A stretch of DNA of 64,000 nucleotides from CAIKMD01 sp963729935 (lineage in GTDB: Bacteria > Pseudomonadota > Alphaproteobacteria > ATCC43930 > CGMCC-115725), in contig CAVSPW010000004.1 of NCBI GenBank assembly GCA_963729935.1, forward strand, positions 248,001-312,000, read 5' to 3'. The notes under the pieces are model-generated. The model saw only the letters and a list, made by a program, of their open reading frames with translations. It searched no databases and was not told the origin of the DNA. Positions 17,193 to 25,163 of the stretch are shown here, in pieces; positions within the stretch are counted from its first letter, which is position 1; the number at the start of each line of letters is the position of its first letter. The position numbers were made by a program, and so were the translations under genes.

Positions 17193-17696
17193 ATGAAGAA
17201 TATCTTTCAGACCGGAATTCTGGTCGTGGGCGCGGGGCTCGTTCTCGCGGTGGGCGCGGCGTCCGTGGCGGCGCAAGACAGCAAGGAAGCGGTGATCAAG
17301 GCGCGGCAGGATTTCATGGAAGACCAGCAGCACGCGGTCAACGCGGTCAACGCATTCGCCAAGGGCAAGGGCGATCGACAAGCCGCGATCGACGGCGCGA
17401 ACAAGCTCGTCGACCTGTCGCAGCGGTTGGAAACGAGACTCCCCGCTTTCTTTCCGCCCGGCACGAGCAACGCGGATTTTCCGGGCAAGACACGGACCAA
17501 GCCCGAATTGTGGCAGCACCTCGATGAGGTCAAGACGGCGCCGGCCAAGCTGCGCGAAGCCGAATTGAAGCTCGTCGCGGTGGTGAAGACCGCCGATGCG
17601 CAGACGGTGGGCCAGGCGATGAGCGCGAGCTATCGCGAAAGTTGCAATGGCCTTTGCCACAACGCCTATCGCGCGCCCGAAGAAAAGAAGCCGTAA
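17193..17696 (+). CDS. Cytochrome c' / c556-like protein with atypical CxxxCH haem site
   Basis: About 167 residues: a Sec signal peptide (GILVVGAGLVLAVGAASVAAQ), then the four-helix pattern of cytochrome c' (KARQDFMEDQQHAVNAV, SQRLETRLPAFFPPGT, WQHLDEVKTAPAKLREAE) and a C-terminal haem motif. The motif reads S-C-N-G-L-C-H-N-A-Y-R: three, not two, residues between the cysteines. The surrounding segment still fits the family ending (C-x2-C-H-x2-Y/F-R). ATG at 17193 follows GAGAGG; an in-frame ATG at 17181 is possible. It is probably periplasmic; whether haem is attached normally is an open question. Confidence 0.8.
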   Translation: MKNIFQTGILVVGAGLVLAVGAASVAAQDSKEAVIKARQDFMEDQQHAVNAVNAFAKGKGDRQAAIDGANKLVDLSQRLETRLPAFFPPGTSNADFPGKTRTKPELWQHLDEVKTAPAKLREAELKLVAVVKTADAQTVGQAMSASYRESCNGLCHNAYRAPEEKKP

Positions 17697-17803
17697 ACGC
17701 CGAGCCGCACTGTCGCCTCCTTGATCGGATTCCGCATCGCCTTTTCGGCGCAATCGGAATTCACGATTGCGCGCGTTGCTAGCCAGCCCAAACCGGTTCT
17801 TGT

Positions 17804-18703
17804 ATGACGGTAGGTATGGCGCCGCTCCACCTCTCGTCGTTGCTCGTCTTGTCGGCCCTCCTTTTATGCTGCGGCTCGATCGCGTCCGTTTCAGCCGCCG
17901 CCACCACGGCCATTGAGCGCGGCGCCTACCTCGCCGCCATCGGCGATTGCGATGGCTGTCATACCGACAAGAAGGGGGGTGCGCCGCCGCTCTCGGGAGG
18001 CCGCGCGCTGACGACGCCCGTCGGCACTTTCTACGGTCCCAACATCACCCCCGATGCCGCGACCGGTATCGGCAAATGGAGCGAAGCGGATTTTCGCCGC
18101 GCCATGCGCGAGGGCAAGGACGAAGACGGCAATTATTTGTATCCGGTCTTTCCGTTCGGCTCGTTCACCTTGATGAGCGATCAGGACATCGCCGATCTTT
18201 ACGCCTATCTCATGGCGCAGAAGCCGGTGTCGCGCGATTCGCGGCCGCATGACGTCAAGCCGCTGTTGCGCTGGCGATTTCTTCTGTTGGGCTGGCGCGC
18301 GCTATTTTTCCGGCCCGGGCCGCTCGAGCCGCTCGCGGGGCAAAGCGCGGATTGGAATCGCGGCCGCTATCTCGCGGAAGCCGTGGCGCACTGCCAGGAA
18401 TGCCACACGCCGCGGAATTTCCTCGGCGCTCTCAACCGTTCTTACGCCTATGCCGGCGACCCGCACGGTCCGGACGGCAACGATGCGCCGGACATCACCT
18501 CAGACAAGAAGGATGGGATCGGCGACTGGATGCTCGACGACATCATCGAGATTCTCAAGTCCGGCATGCGGCCCGACGGCGAATTCGTGGGCAAGAGGAT
18601 GGCGGATGTGGTTGATGGGACGTCGAAACTAACCGATGCCGATCGGCATGCCGTCGCCGTCTACATCAAATCCTTGGAGCCGCTTCGGCAAACCGCGAAG
18701 TGA
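17804..18703 (+). CDS. Diheme cytochrome c
   Basis: A 299-residue exported electron-transfer protein. A signal sequence (LLVLSALLLCCGSIASVSA) is followed by two cytochrome c domains with haem sites GDCDGCHTD (about residue 50) and AHCQECHTP (about residue 195). The axial Met candidates lie in KSGMRPDG and the first domain. The arrangement resembles the cytochrome subunits of membrane-bound alcohol or aldehyde dehydrogenases, but no dehydrogenase partner is adjacent. A hydrophobic stretch between the two domains (WRFLLLGWRALFFRPG) may contact the membrane. It starts about 100 bases after the cytochrome c'-like gene. Confidence 0.88.
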   Translation: MTVGMAPLHLSSLLVLSALLLCCGSIASVSAAATTAIERGAYLAAIGDCDGCHTDKKGGAPPLSGGRALTTPVGTFYGPNITPDAATGIGKWSEADFRRAMREGKDEDGNYLYPVFPFGSFTLMSDQDIADLYAYLMAQKPVSRDSRPHDVKPLLRWRFLLLGWRALFFRPGPLEPLAGQSADWNRGRYLAEAVAHCQECHTPRNFLGALNRSYAYAGDPHGPDGNDAPDITSDKKDGIGDWMLDDIIEILKSGMRPDGEFVGKRMADVVDGTSKLTDADRHAVAVYIKSLEPLRQTAK

Positions 18704-18792
18704 CCCAGCTGCGGCCGTGAAACCGATAGGTCGCGCGCCGCCATTCTGGTAATTTGGCGTTATCTCAATTGCCCCTGCGCGAAACCGAGCCG

Positions 18793-19767
18793 ATGGCGCC
18801 GATCATCCGCATCGAGAAGCTTTCGAAGACCTTTGCCCGCGGCAAGAAAGAGGTCGTCGAGGCGGTGCGCTCGATCGATCTCGAAGTCGGCGCGGGCGAG
18901 ATCTTCGGCCTTCTGGGGCCCAATGGCGCCGGGAAGAGCACGACGATGCGCATGCTGTGCACGCTTCTCCTGCCCACCGCCGGCCGCGCCACGGTTACGG
19001 GCTTCGATCTCGCGAACGAAGCGCATGAGATCCGCAAGCGCATCGGCTATGTCGGCCAGAAGGGCGGGCTCGAGCAGGTCGCGACCGGACGCGAGAACCT
19101 CATGCTTCATGCCCAGCTCTATCGCATGAGCAAAAGCGAGGCCCTGCGCCGCATCGATGCGCTCGTCGGGCGCTTAAAGCTCGCCTCCTTTATCGACCGC
19201 AAGGCGGAGACCTATTCGGGCGGGCAGCGGCGGATCTTGGATCTCGCCTCGGGTGTGATCAATACGCCGGAATTGCTGTTTCTCGACGAACCGACGACCG
19301 GGCTCGATCCGCAAAGCCGCGCGCGGGTGTGGGAGGAGGTGCGGGCGGTCCATGAGCAGGGCACCACGATCTTCCTTACCACGCATTATCTCGAAGAGGC
19401 CGACGCCTTGTGCGATCGCGTGGCGATCGTCGATCTCGGCAAAATCGTGGCGCTCGGCAGCCCGGCGGAGCTCAAAAAGGAGATCGCCGGCGACATCGTC
19501 ACGCTCGGCTATGACGACGAGGCCCAGATGAAGGCGGCGTCGCACCTGCTCGACGGCCATCCGCTCGTGCTCGAGCGGCACGAGGCGGGCGCGATGCTGC
19601 AGCTTTATGTCGACCACGGCGACCAAGCCTTGCCCGCCGTGCTGCGGATCGTCGGGCAGGGGCATTATCCGGCGAAATCGGTGCATCTCTCGCGCCCGTC
19701 GCTCGACGACGTGTTCCTGAAGCTGACGGGCCGGAGCTTGCGCGGCTCCGACGGCCTCCAACCCTAG
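18793..19767 (+). CDS. ABC-2 type exporter, ATP-binding protein (DrrA-like)
   Basis: A 324-residue ATPase: Walker A GPNGAGKST, Q-loop YVGQKGG, signature YSGGQRRILDLA, Walker B LLFLDEPTTGLDP, H-loop LTTHYLEEADAL, and a C-terminal domain after residue 220 as in daunorubicin-resistance DrrA proteins. The frame is open from a TTG at 18754, but ATG at 18793 gives the normal N-terminus (APIIRIEKLSKTF). It pairs with the permease that starts 12 bases downstream. The exported substrate is unknown; DrrAB-type systems move lipids, drugs or polysaccharide precursors. Confidence 0.93.
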   Translation: MAPIIRIEKLSKTFARGKKEVVEAVRSIDLEVGAGEIFGLLGPNGAGKSTTMRMLCTLLLPTAGRATVTGFDLANEAHEIRKRIGYVGQKGGLEQVATGRENLMLHAQLYRMSKSEALRRIDALVGRLKLASFIDRKAETYSGGQRRILDLASGVINTPELLFLDEPTTGLDPQSRARVWEEVRAVHEQGTTIFLTTHYLEEADALCDRVAIVDLGKIVALGSPAELKKEIAGDIVTLGYDDEAQMKAASHLLDGHPLVLERHEAGAMLQLYVDHGDQALPAVLRIVGQGHYPAKSVHLSRPSLDDVFLKLTGRSLRGSDGLQP

Positions 19768-19779
19768 GGAGCGGGTCTC

Positions 19780-20532
19780 GTGCGCGACACCTATCTCATC
19801 GCGATGAACGAGTTACGCGTGACCATGCGCAACCCGTTCTGGAGCGTCAGCGGCCTGTTCCAGCCGATCATCTATCTGCTGCTGTTCGGGCCGCTCTTGA
19901 ACGGCATTGCCGGTACCCGCGGCTTGCCCGGCGGCAACGCGATCCAGTTCTTCGCGCCCGGTCTTCTCATCATGAACGCGCTGTTCGGCGCCGGCTTCGA
20001 GGGCTTCACCCTGCGCGACAAGCTCGATTCCGGCTTTCTCGAAAGGCTGCGCGTGACGCCGATCAGTCGGCTGGCGCTGGCAATGGGATTCATCCTGCAA
20101 TCCTCGGTCAATCTCGTAATCCAGAGCCTCGCGCTCATCGTCTGCTCGGTCTTCTTCGGGCTGCAGCTCCATATTCTGGGCACGGCGGCGCTGGTCTTGC
20201 TGATCGTCCTGATCGGCATCAGCATGGCGTCGGTCTCCTACCGTCTCGCCCTGGTGATCCGGGAAGGCGGAATCCTCGCCGGGATCATCAACACTTTCGT
20301 CTTGCCGGCCATGATCCTGTCGGGAATCATGCTGCCGGTGAATTTCGGGCCGCCGCTGATCCAGCTGATGGCGCGGTTCGACCCGTTTTTCTACGCCGTC
20401 GACGCGTCGCGGGCGCTGATCAACGGGGAACTCGCCGCTTCGTCGGTGGTGCTCGCATTCGTCATTTTTGCCGCGCTTGCAATCCTCACCCTGGCGATTT
20501 TCATCCGCGGCATGCGCGAAGCCGTCGCATAG
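19780..20532 (+). CDS. ABC-2 type exporter, permease (DrrB-like)
   Basis: A 250-residue membrane protein with about six helices (for example PIIYLLLFGPLLNG, FFAPGLLIMNALFGAGF, LVIQSLALIVCSVFFGLQL, ALVLLIVLIGISMASVSY, FVLPAMILSGIMLPV and VLAFVIFAALAILTLAIFI) and the ABC-2 signature around FLERLRVTPISRLAL. The start is GTG at 19780, behind AGGGAGCG. It forms the transporter with the preceding ATPase. Confidence 0.92.
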   Translation: MRDTYLIAMNELRVTMRNPFWSVSGLFQPIIYLLLFGPLLNGIAGTRGLPGGNAIQFFAPGLLIMNALFGAGFEGFTLRDKLDSGFLERLRVTPISRLALAMGFILQSSVNLVIQSLALIVCSVFFGLQLHILGTAALVLLIVLIGISMASVSYRLALVIREGGILAGIINTFVLPAMILSGIMLPVNFGPPLIQLMARFDPFFYAVDASRALINGELAASSVVLAFVIFAALAILTLAIFIRGMREAVA

Positions 20533-20634
20533 CTGACATTCTGGCCTTGATCGCCGCGGAGTCTGCTTTGCGGTCGACGCTGTCGCTCCGCCCTTCTATG
20601 ATGGCCTCCCAAGGGAGCAAGCCGTTTACAGGTG

Positions 20635-20880
20635 ATGGTGACAAAGATGTTCAAGAGGCATTCAGGCGAGCAGTCCGGCGAAGAATATGGCATCGCCGCC
20701 GGTCAGCGCTTCCGCTCGCGCGGCGTGAAGTCGTTGATATGGGAAGTTAACGCGATCTATCGCTATGCCTGGGAGCCGACCCCGCATGTGCGTCTGTCCC
20801 GCGTCGGCGTGCCGAGCGATATGAAGACGATCGCGCTCGATACGCTGCAGGATGACCGCTATTTCGAGCCGGCGAATTAA
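20635..20880 (+). CDS. Small conserved hypothetical protein (about 81 residues)
   Basis: A compact frame with protein-like composition: GEEYGIAAGQRFRSRGVKSL, WEVNAIYRYAWEPTPHVRLSRVG, then KTIALDTLQDDRYFEPAN. The middle looks like a small beta-rich fold. I have an impression of similar proteins in other alphaproteobacteria but know no function. Start choice is uncertain: GTG 20632, ATG 20635 and ATG 20647 (giving MFKRHSGE) are all in frame with weak ribosome sites. It stands alone between the ABC exporter and the PHB depolymerase. Confidence 0.7.
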   Translation: MVTKMFKRHSGEQSGEEYGIAAGQRFRSRGVKSLIWEVNAIYRYAWEPTPHVRLSRVGVPSDMKTIALDTLQDDRYFEPAN

Positions 20881-20992
20881 CCATCTTGGTCTCGCGCCAG
20901 GGTAGCGGTCTTAGCGTGTCCTAAATCAAGCGAACGGTAACGTGACGGGTTGGGCGGCATTCAAGCCCTTCTCGCCGGCGGGGTCATGATTC

Positions 20993-22210
20993 ATGCTTTA
21001 CCAAGCCTATCAAGCGCACAGCGACGCATTCGCGCCTTTTCGCCTGATCGCGCGGGCAGGGCAGGAATTCTTCAATCATCCCTGGTTCGCCTTTCGCGAC
21101 CATCCGGCGCTACGGCATGCCGCCGCAACCTGCGAGATGATCTCGCGAGTCGGGATGTCGCATCGCCGGCCCGAATTCGGCATTGCCACGACTTTGGTCG
21201 ACGGCCAGTCGGTCGCCGTGCATGAAGAGGCGGTGGAACAAACGCCTTTTTGCACCTTGCTTCATTTCCGCAAGGAGATAGCGGTCGCGCAACCGCGTCT
21301 GTTGCTGGTCGCGCCGCTTTCCGGCCATTTCGCCACCTTGTTGCGCGGCACGGTCGAGACCCTGCTGCCCGATCACGATGTCTACGTGACGGACTGGATC
21401 AATGCGCGCGCCGTGCCGCTGCGTCACGGATTGTTCGATCTCGACGATCATATCGATCTGATGATGGCGTTCATGCGCCGCCTCGGTCCCGATCTCAACG
21501 TCGTCGCAGTGTGTCAACCTTCGGTGCCGGTTCTGGTGGCCGCCGCGTTGATGGCGCAGGCCGACGAGCGGGCGCAGCCGCAAACCCTCGTCCTGATGGG
21601 CGGGCCGATCGACACCCACGCCAACCCGACCCAGGTGAGCCGCTTCGCCGAGGCGCACAGCCTCCCCTGGCTCGAGCGCCATGTGATCGACACCGTGCCG
21701 ATGCGTCACCCCGGCGCGTTCCGCCGCGTTTATCCCGGCTTCCTCCAGCTTGCCGGATTTCTCAGCATGAATCTTGACCGCCACGTCAATGCGCATGTCG
21801 AGCTGTTCCGTCATCTCGTCGAGGGCGACGGCGAGAGCGCCACGGCGACCCGCAAATTCTACGACGAATATGCGTCCGTGATGGATTTGCCGGCGGATTT
21901 CTATCTCCAGACCATCGATCGCATCTTCCATCGCCAGGATTTGGCGCATGGCTCTTTCGTCTCGCGCGGCCGGCTGGTGGAACCCGCGGCCATCGAGCGG
22001 ACCGCCGTCTTCATGGTCGAGGGCGAAAACGACGATATCTGCGCCGTCGGCCAGACCGCGGCGGCAAAGTCGCTGCTCACCGGCTTGCCGGATTCGAAAA
22101 AGCCCCATTACGTTCAGCCCGGCGTCGGCCATTACGGCGTCTTCAACGGCAGCCGGTGGCGCAAAATCATCTACCCGAAGATCCGCGACTTCATCCGCGC
22201 CAACGCCTGA
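20993..22210 (+). CDS. phaZ: Intracellular polyhydroxybutyrate depolymerase
   Basis: A 405-residue alpha/beta-hydrolase of the intracellular PhaZ family that mobilises storage PHB granules. N-terminal MLYQAYQAHSDAFAPFR and AQPRLLLVAPLSGHFATLLRGTV match the family; the nucleophile is C174 in VAVCQPSVPVL, the Cys-type active site typical of PhaZ. The C-terminal His is in VQPGVGHYGVFNGSRWR. It precedes the acyl-CoA/beta-keto acid genes by about 100 bases, which fits a role in 3-hydroxybutyrate and acetoacetate turnover. No PHB synthase gene is in the window. Confidence 0.93.
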   Translation: MLYQAYQAHSDAFAPFRLIARAGQEFFNHPWFAFRDHPALRHAAATCEMISRVGMSHRRPEFGIATTLVDGQSVAVHEEAVEQTPFCTLLHFRKEIAVAQPRLLLVAPLSGHFATLLRGTVETLLPDHDVYVTDWINARAVPLRHGLFDLDDHIDLMMAFMRRLGPDLNVVAVCQPSVPVLVAAALMAQADERAQPQTLVLMGGPIDTHANPTQVSRFAEAHSLPWLERHVIDTVPMRHPGAFRRVYPGFLQLAGFLSMNLDRHVNAHVELFRHLVEGDGESATATRKFYDEYASVMDLPADFYLQTIDRIFHRQDLAHGSFVSRGRLVEPAAIERTAVFMVEGENDDICAVGQTAAAKSLLTGLPDSKKPHYVQPGVGHYGVFNGSRWRKIIYPKIRDFIRANA

Positions 22211-22306
22211 TCGCCGCGCGCGGGGGTTTCGCTCGCTCGCAAAAACCTCTAACAAATCCGTCGAACAACCGGGCTTCCCGCCGCAAAGGGGAGCGAGGGA
22301 GGGCGG

Positions 22307-23242
22307 ATGGCGCGATCAGGCAAGGTCATCATCACCTGTGCGGTCACGGGTTCGATCCACACCCCGACCATGAGTCCCTATCTGCCGGTGACCCCGGACG
22401 AGGTCGCAAGCCAAGCGATCGGCGCGGCCGAGGCGGGCGCGGCGATCCTTCATCTCCATGCGCGCGACCCGACGGACGGGCGGCCAACGCCCGATCCGTC
22501 CGTCTTCATGCAATTCCTGCCGCGCATCAAGCAGGCGACCAAGGCGGTGGTGAACATCACCACGGGCGGCGGGCACAAGATGACCTTGGAGGAGCGCCTG
22601 GCCGCGCCCCTGAAGGCCTCGCCCGAAATGTGCTCACTCAATATGGGCTCGATGAATTTCGGGCTCTATCCGATGCTCGGCCGCTACAAGGCGTTCAAGC
22701 ACGATTGGGAGAAGCCTTATCTCGAAGGCACGAAGGACCTCATTTTCCGCAATACATTTGATGACATAGAGCGCATTCTTAAGGACCTTGGGGAAGTTCA
22801 CGGCACGCGCTTCGAGTTCGAATGCTACGACGTCGGGCATCTCTATAATCTCGCTCACTTTTTGGATCGCAAACTGATCCGCCCGCCGCTCTTCGTGCAG
22901 ACCATCTTCGGCATCCTGGGCGGGATCGGCGCCGACCCCGAAAATCTCAGCCATATGAAACGCATCGCCGACAAGCTCTTCGGCGATTCCTATTACTGGT
23001 CGATCCTCGCCGCGGGCCGCCATCAGATGCCGTTCATCACCATGGGCGCGATCATGGGCGGCAATGTCCGGGTCGGGCTCGAGGATTCGCTCTATCTCGG
23101 CAAGGGCCAGATGGCGAAGACCAATGCCGAGCAGGTTTCGCGCATCCGCTCGATCCTCGAAAACCTCTCGCTCGAGATCGCGACGCCCGACGAGGCGCGC
23201 CAGATGCTCGATCTCAAAGGCGGCGATGCAGTCAATTTCTGA
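22307..23242 (+). CDS. Beta-keto acid cleavage enzyme (BKACE, DUF849; Kce-like)
   Basis: A 311-residue TIM-barrel metalloenzyme that condenses a beta-keto acid with acetyl-CoA and cleaves it to acetoacetate plus an acyl-CoA. Family marks are VIITCAVTGSIHTPTMSPYLP at the start, the zinc ligand motif ILHLHARDP, the SLNMGSMNFG strand and RFEFECYDVGHLYNL. The next two genes encode a CoA-transferase that could activate the acetoacetate produced. Codons around 22749-22806 are AT-rich compared with the rest. The natural beta-keto acid is unknown; 3-keto-5-aminohexanoate (lysine fermentation) is only the founding substrate of the family. Confidence 0.92.
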   Translation: MARSGKVIITCAVTGSIHTPTMSPYLPVTPDEVASQAIGAAEAGAAILHLHARDPTDGRPTPDPSVFMQFLPRIKQATKAVVNITTGGGHKMTLEERLAAPLKASPEMCSLNMGSMNFGLYPMLGRYKAFKHDWEKPYLEGTKDLIFRNTFDDIERILKDLGEVHGTRFEFECYDVGHLYNLAHFLDRKLIRPPLFVQTIFGILGGIGADPENLSHMKRIADKLFGDSYYWSILAAGRHQMPFITMGAIMGGNVRVGLEDSLYLGKGQMAKTNAEQVSRIRSILENLSLEIATPDEARQMLDLKGGDAVNF

Positions 23243-23266
23243 TCCGGCATGGTTTGATCGGGCGCC

Positions 23267-23926
23267 ATGATCGACAAGCGCGTGGAAGATTTCACGGCGG
23301 CGCTCGCCGGGCTCCAGGACGGGGCCACATTGTTGTGCGGCGGCTTCGGCTCGGTCGGCGAGCCTTTCGCTCTGATCGAGGCGGTGATCGCGTTGGACCG
23401 GCGCGATCTCACCATCGTCTGCAACAACGCCGGCAGCGGCTTGGTCGGCGTGGCGGCGCTGTTGAAGGCGGGACGGGCGCGAAAGCTCATCTGCTCCTAT
23501 CCGCGCTCGACCGACCCGCAGGTGATCGACGAACTCTACGCGGCGCGCAAGATCGAGCTGGAGATCGTGCCGCAAGGGACCTTGAGCGAGCGCATGCGCG
23601 CGGCAGCGGCGGGGCTGGGCGGCTTCTTCACCCGGGTGGGCGCCGAGACCCAGCTTGCCGAGGGCAAGGAGACGCGGATGATCGGCGGCGCGTTGCATGT
23701 TCTCGAACAGCCCTTGCTGGGCGATTTCGCGCTCATCAAGGCGCATCGCGCCGATCGCTGGGGCAATCTCGTCTATCGCAAGGCGGCGCGGAACTTCAAT
23801 CCGGTGATGGCGATGGCGGGCAAGGTGACGGTGGCGCAAGCGGATGAGCTGGTCGAGCTGGGATCGCTCGATCCGGAGGCGATCGCGACGCCCGGGATTT
23901 TCGTCGACCGCGTGGTGATCGCATGA
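23267..23926 (+). CDS. 3-oxoacid CoA-transferase, subunit A
   Basis: A 219-residue family I CoA-transferase alpha subunit. The CoA-binding loop LLCGGFGSVGEPFALIEA is intact, and NNAGSGLVGVAALL and GGFFTRVGAETQLAEGK are the usual landmarks. With subunit B it moves CoA between succinyl-CoA (or another acyl-CoA) and a 3-oxoacid such as acetoacetate or 3-oxoadipate. It overlaps the subunit B gene by four bases, giving the 1:1 expression expected for the complex. Confidence 0.93.
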   Translation: MIDKRVEDFTAALAGLQDGATLLCGGFGSVGEPFALIEAVIALDRRDLTIVCNNAGSGLVGVAALLKAGRARKLICSYPRSTDPQVIDELYAARKIELEIVPQGTLSERMRAAAAGLGGFFTRVGAETQLAEGKETRMIGGALHVLEQPLLGDFALIKAHRADRWGNLVYRKAARNFNPVMAMAGKVTVAQADELVELGSLDPEAIATPGIFVDRVVIA

Positions 23927-24594
23927 AGGCGCTGACGCGCAGACAGATGGCCTGGCGCGCCGCGCAGGACATCGAGGAAGGCCAGACCGTCAATCTCGGC
24001 ATCGGCCTGCCGACCATGGTGTCGGATTACGTGCCGGCCGGCCGCGAGGTGGTGTTCCACAGCGAGAACGGCATCCTCGGCATGGGCGGCGCGCCGAAGC
24101 AAGGCGAGGAGGACCGCGATCTCATCAACGCGGGCAAGGGCCTCACCACGCTGCGTCCGGGCGGCGCGTTCTTTCATCACAACGACGCCTTCCTGATGAT
24201 CCGCGGCGGGCATATCGATCTCTCGATCATGGGCGCCTATGAGGTTTCCGAGGCGGGCGATCTCGCCAATTGGGCGACGAATTCCGACAAGCTCGCGCCC
24301 GGCGTCGGCGGCGCGATGGATCTGGCCGCAGGCGCCAGGCAAGTGCGCGTGCTGATGGAGCACAATGCCAAGGACGGAAGCCCGCGCATCCGCAAACGCT
24401 GCCTGCTGCCGCTGACGGGCAAGCGCTGCGTCGCGCGGATCTACACCAATCTCGCCGTGCTCGACGTGACGCCGGATGGGATCGTGGTGCGCGAGATGGT
24501 CGAAGGGCTCGATCTCGATGCGCTGCAAAAGCTCACCGAGCCCAGGCTCAGCCTCGCCAATGATTGGAAGAAGCTGACCGCGCCGGAGATCTAA
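23923..24594 (+). CDS. 3-oxoacid CoA-transferase, subunit B
   Basis: A 223-residue beta subunit carrying the catalytic Glu in HSENGILGMGG, the residue that forms the glutamyl-CoA intermediate. Other family segments are VNLGIGLPTMVSDYVP and GGHIDLSIMGAYEVSEAGDLANW. Product specificity (acetoacetate versus 3-oxoadipate) cannot be read from sequence alone. The neighbouring BKACE favours acetoacetate, and the thiolase at 25160-26365 resembles 3-oxoadipyl-CoA thiolases, so both are open. Confidence 0.94.
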   Translation: MKALTRRQMAWRAAQDIEEGQTVNLGIGLPTMVSDYVPAGREVVFHSENGILGMGGAPKQGEEDRDLINAGKGLTTLRPGGAFFHHNDAFLMIRGGHIDLSIMGAYEVSEAGDLANWATNSDKLAPGVGGAMDLAAGARQVRVLMEHNAKDGSPRIRKRCLLPLTGKRCVARIYTNLAVLDVTPDGIVVREMVEGLDLDALQKLTEPRLSLANDWKKLTAPEI

Positions 24595-24617
24595 GACGGT
24601 TACTGTTCATCGCGGCA

Positions 24618-24712
24618 CGTCATTGCGAGCCGAAGGCGAAGCAATCCATGTAGCATGCAGCGCGTTCTCGATTGCTTCGTCGCGCACTTCATGCGCGCTC
24701 CTCGCAATGACG
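24618..24712. repeat. REP/MITE-like palindromic intergenic element
   Basis: A 95-base element with perfect 12-bp terminal inverted repeats (CGTCATTGCGAG at 24618-24629, CTCGCAATGACG at 24701-24712) and an inner pair GCGAAGCAATC / GATTGCTTCG. It lies in the convergent gap between the CoA-transferase and thioesterase genes. Repeats of this wording are spread through many proteobacterial genomes as non-coding palindromes. It could fold into a long hairpin and act as a transcription or mRNA-stability barrier for both genes. Confidence 0.75.
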
Positions 24713-24719
24713 CGTTGGC

Positions 24720-25163
24720 TCAGCTCGCCGTCGCGCCGTTCTCCTTGAGCCAGGCGAGGAGCTTTTCCGAAAGCGGCTTCGACTTGCGCGTGGCACGATC
24801 CATGAAGACCAGCACCACTTCCTCGGTGCAGCAGCATGTATCGCCCCGGAACACAGCCTGGCCCAGGCGGAACGAGGTGCGGCCGTATTTGAGTCCGCGC
24901 AAGCCGACCTCGAAATTGCCGGGGAAGCGCAGCTCGGCCTTGTAGTCGCATTCGACGCGCACGACGTTGAAATTCTCGCCCGCATCGAGCATCCCCAGCT
25001 CGGGATTGCGCGTGATCGTGACCCGCGCCGTCTCGAAGTAATTCAAGAAGACCGCGTGATTGACGTGATTGTTGTGATCGACATCGCTGAAGCGCACATG
25101 CTCCGGAAACCAGAGCTTGTAGGCCGCGCGGTCGGCGAGGTCCGGCTTCTCGGCCTCGCTCAT
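24720..25163 (-). CDS. Acyl-CoA thioesterase, hotdog fold (4HBT/YbgC-like)
   Basis: A 147-residue hotdog-fold protein. FSDVDHNNHVNHAVFLNYFETARV holds the catalytic Asp/His segment of 4-hydroxybenzoyl-CoA thioesterases (D-x-N/H-H-V-N-H), and ECDYKAELRFPGNFEVGL and RGDTCCCTEEVVLVFMD are the central strands. It would hydrolyse a short acyl- or aroyl-CoA. The ATG overlaps the stop of the thiolase gene (ATGA), so the two are translationally coupled; the frame's longer upstream extension lies inside the thiolase and is not used. Confidence 0.9.
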   Translation of the reverse strand: MSEAEKPDLADRAAYKLWFPEHVRFSDVDHNNHVNHAVFLNYFETARVTITRNPELGMLDAGENFNVVRVECDYKAELRFPGNFEVGLRGLKYGRTSFRLGQAVFRGDTCCCTEEVVLVFMDRATRKSKPLSEKLLAWLKENGATAS

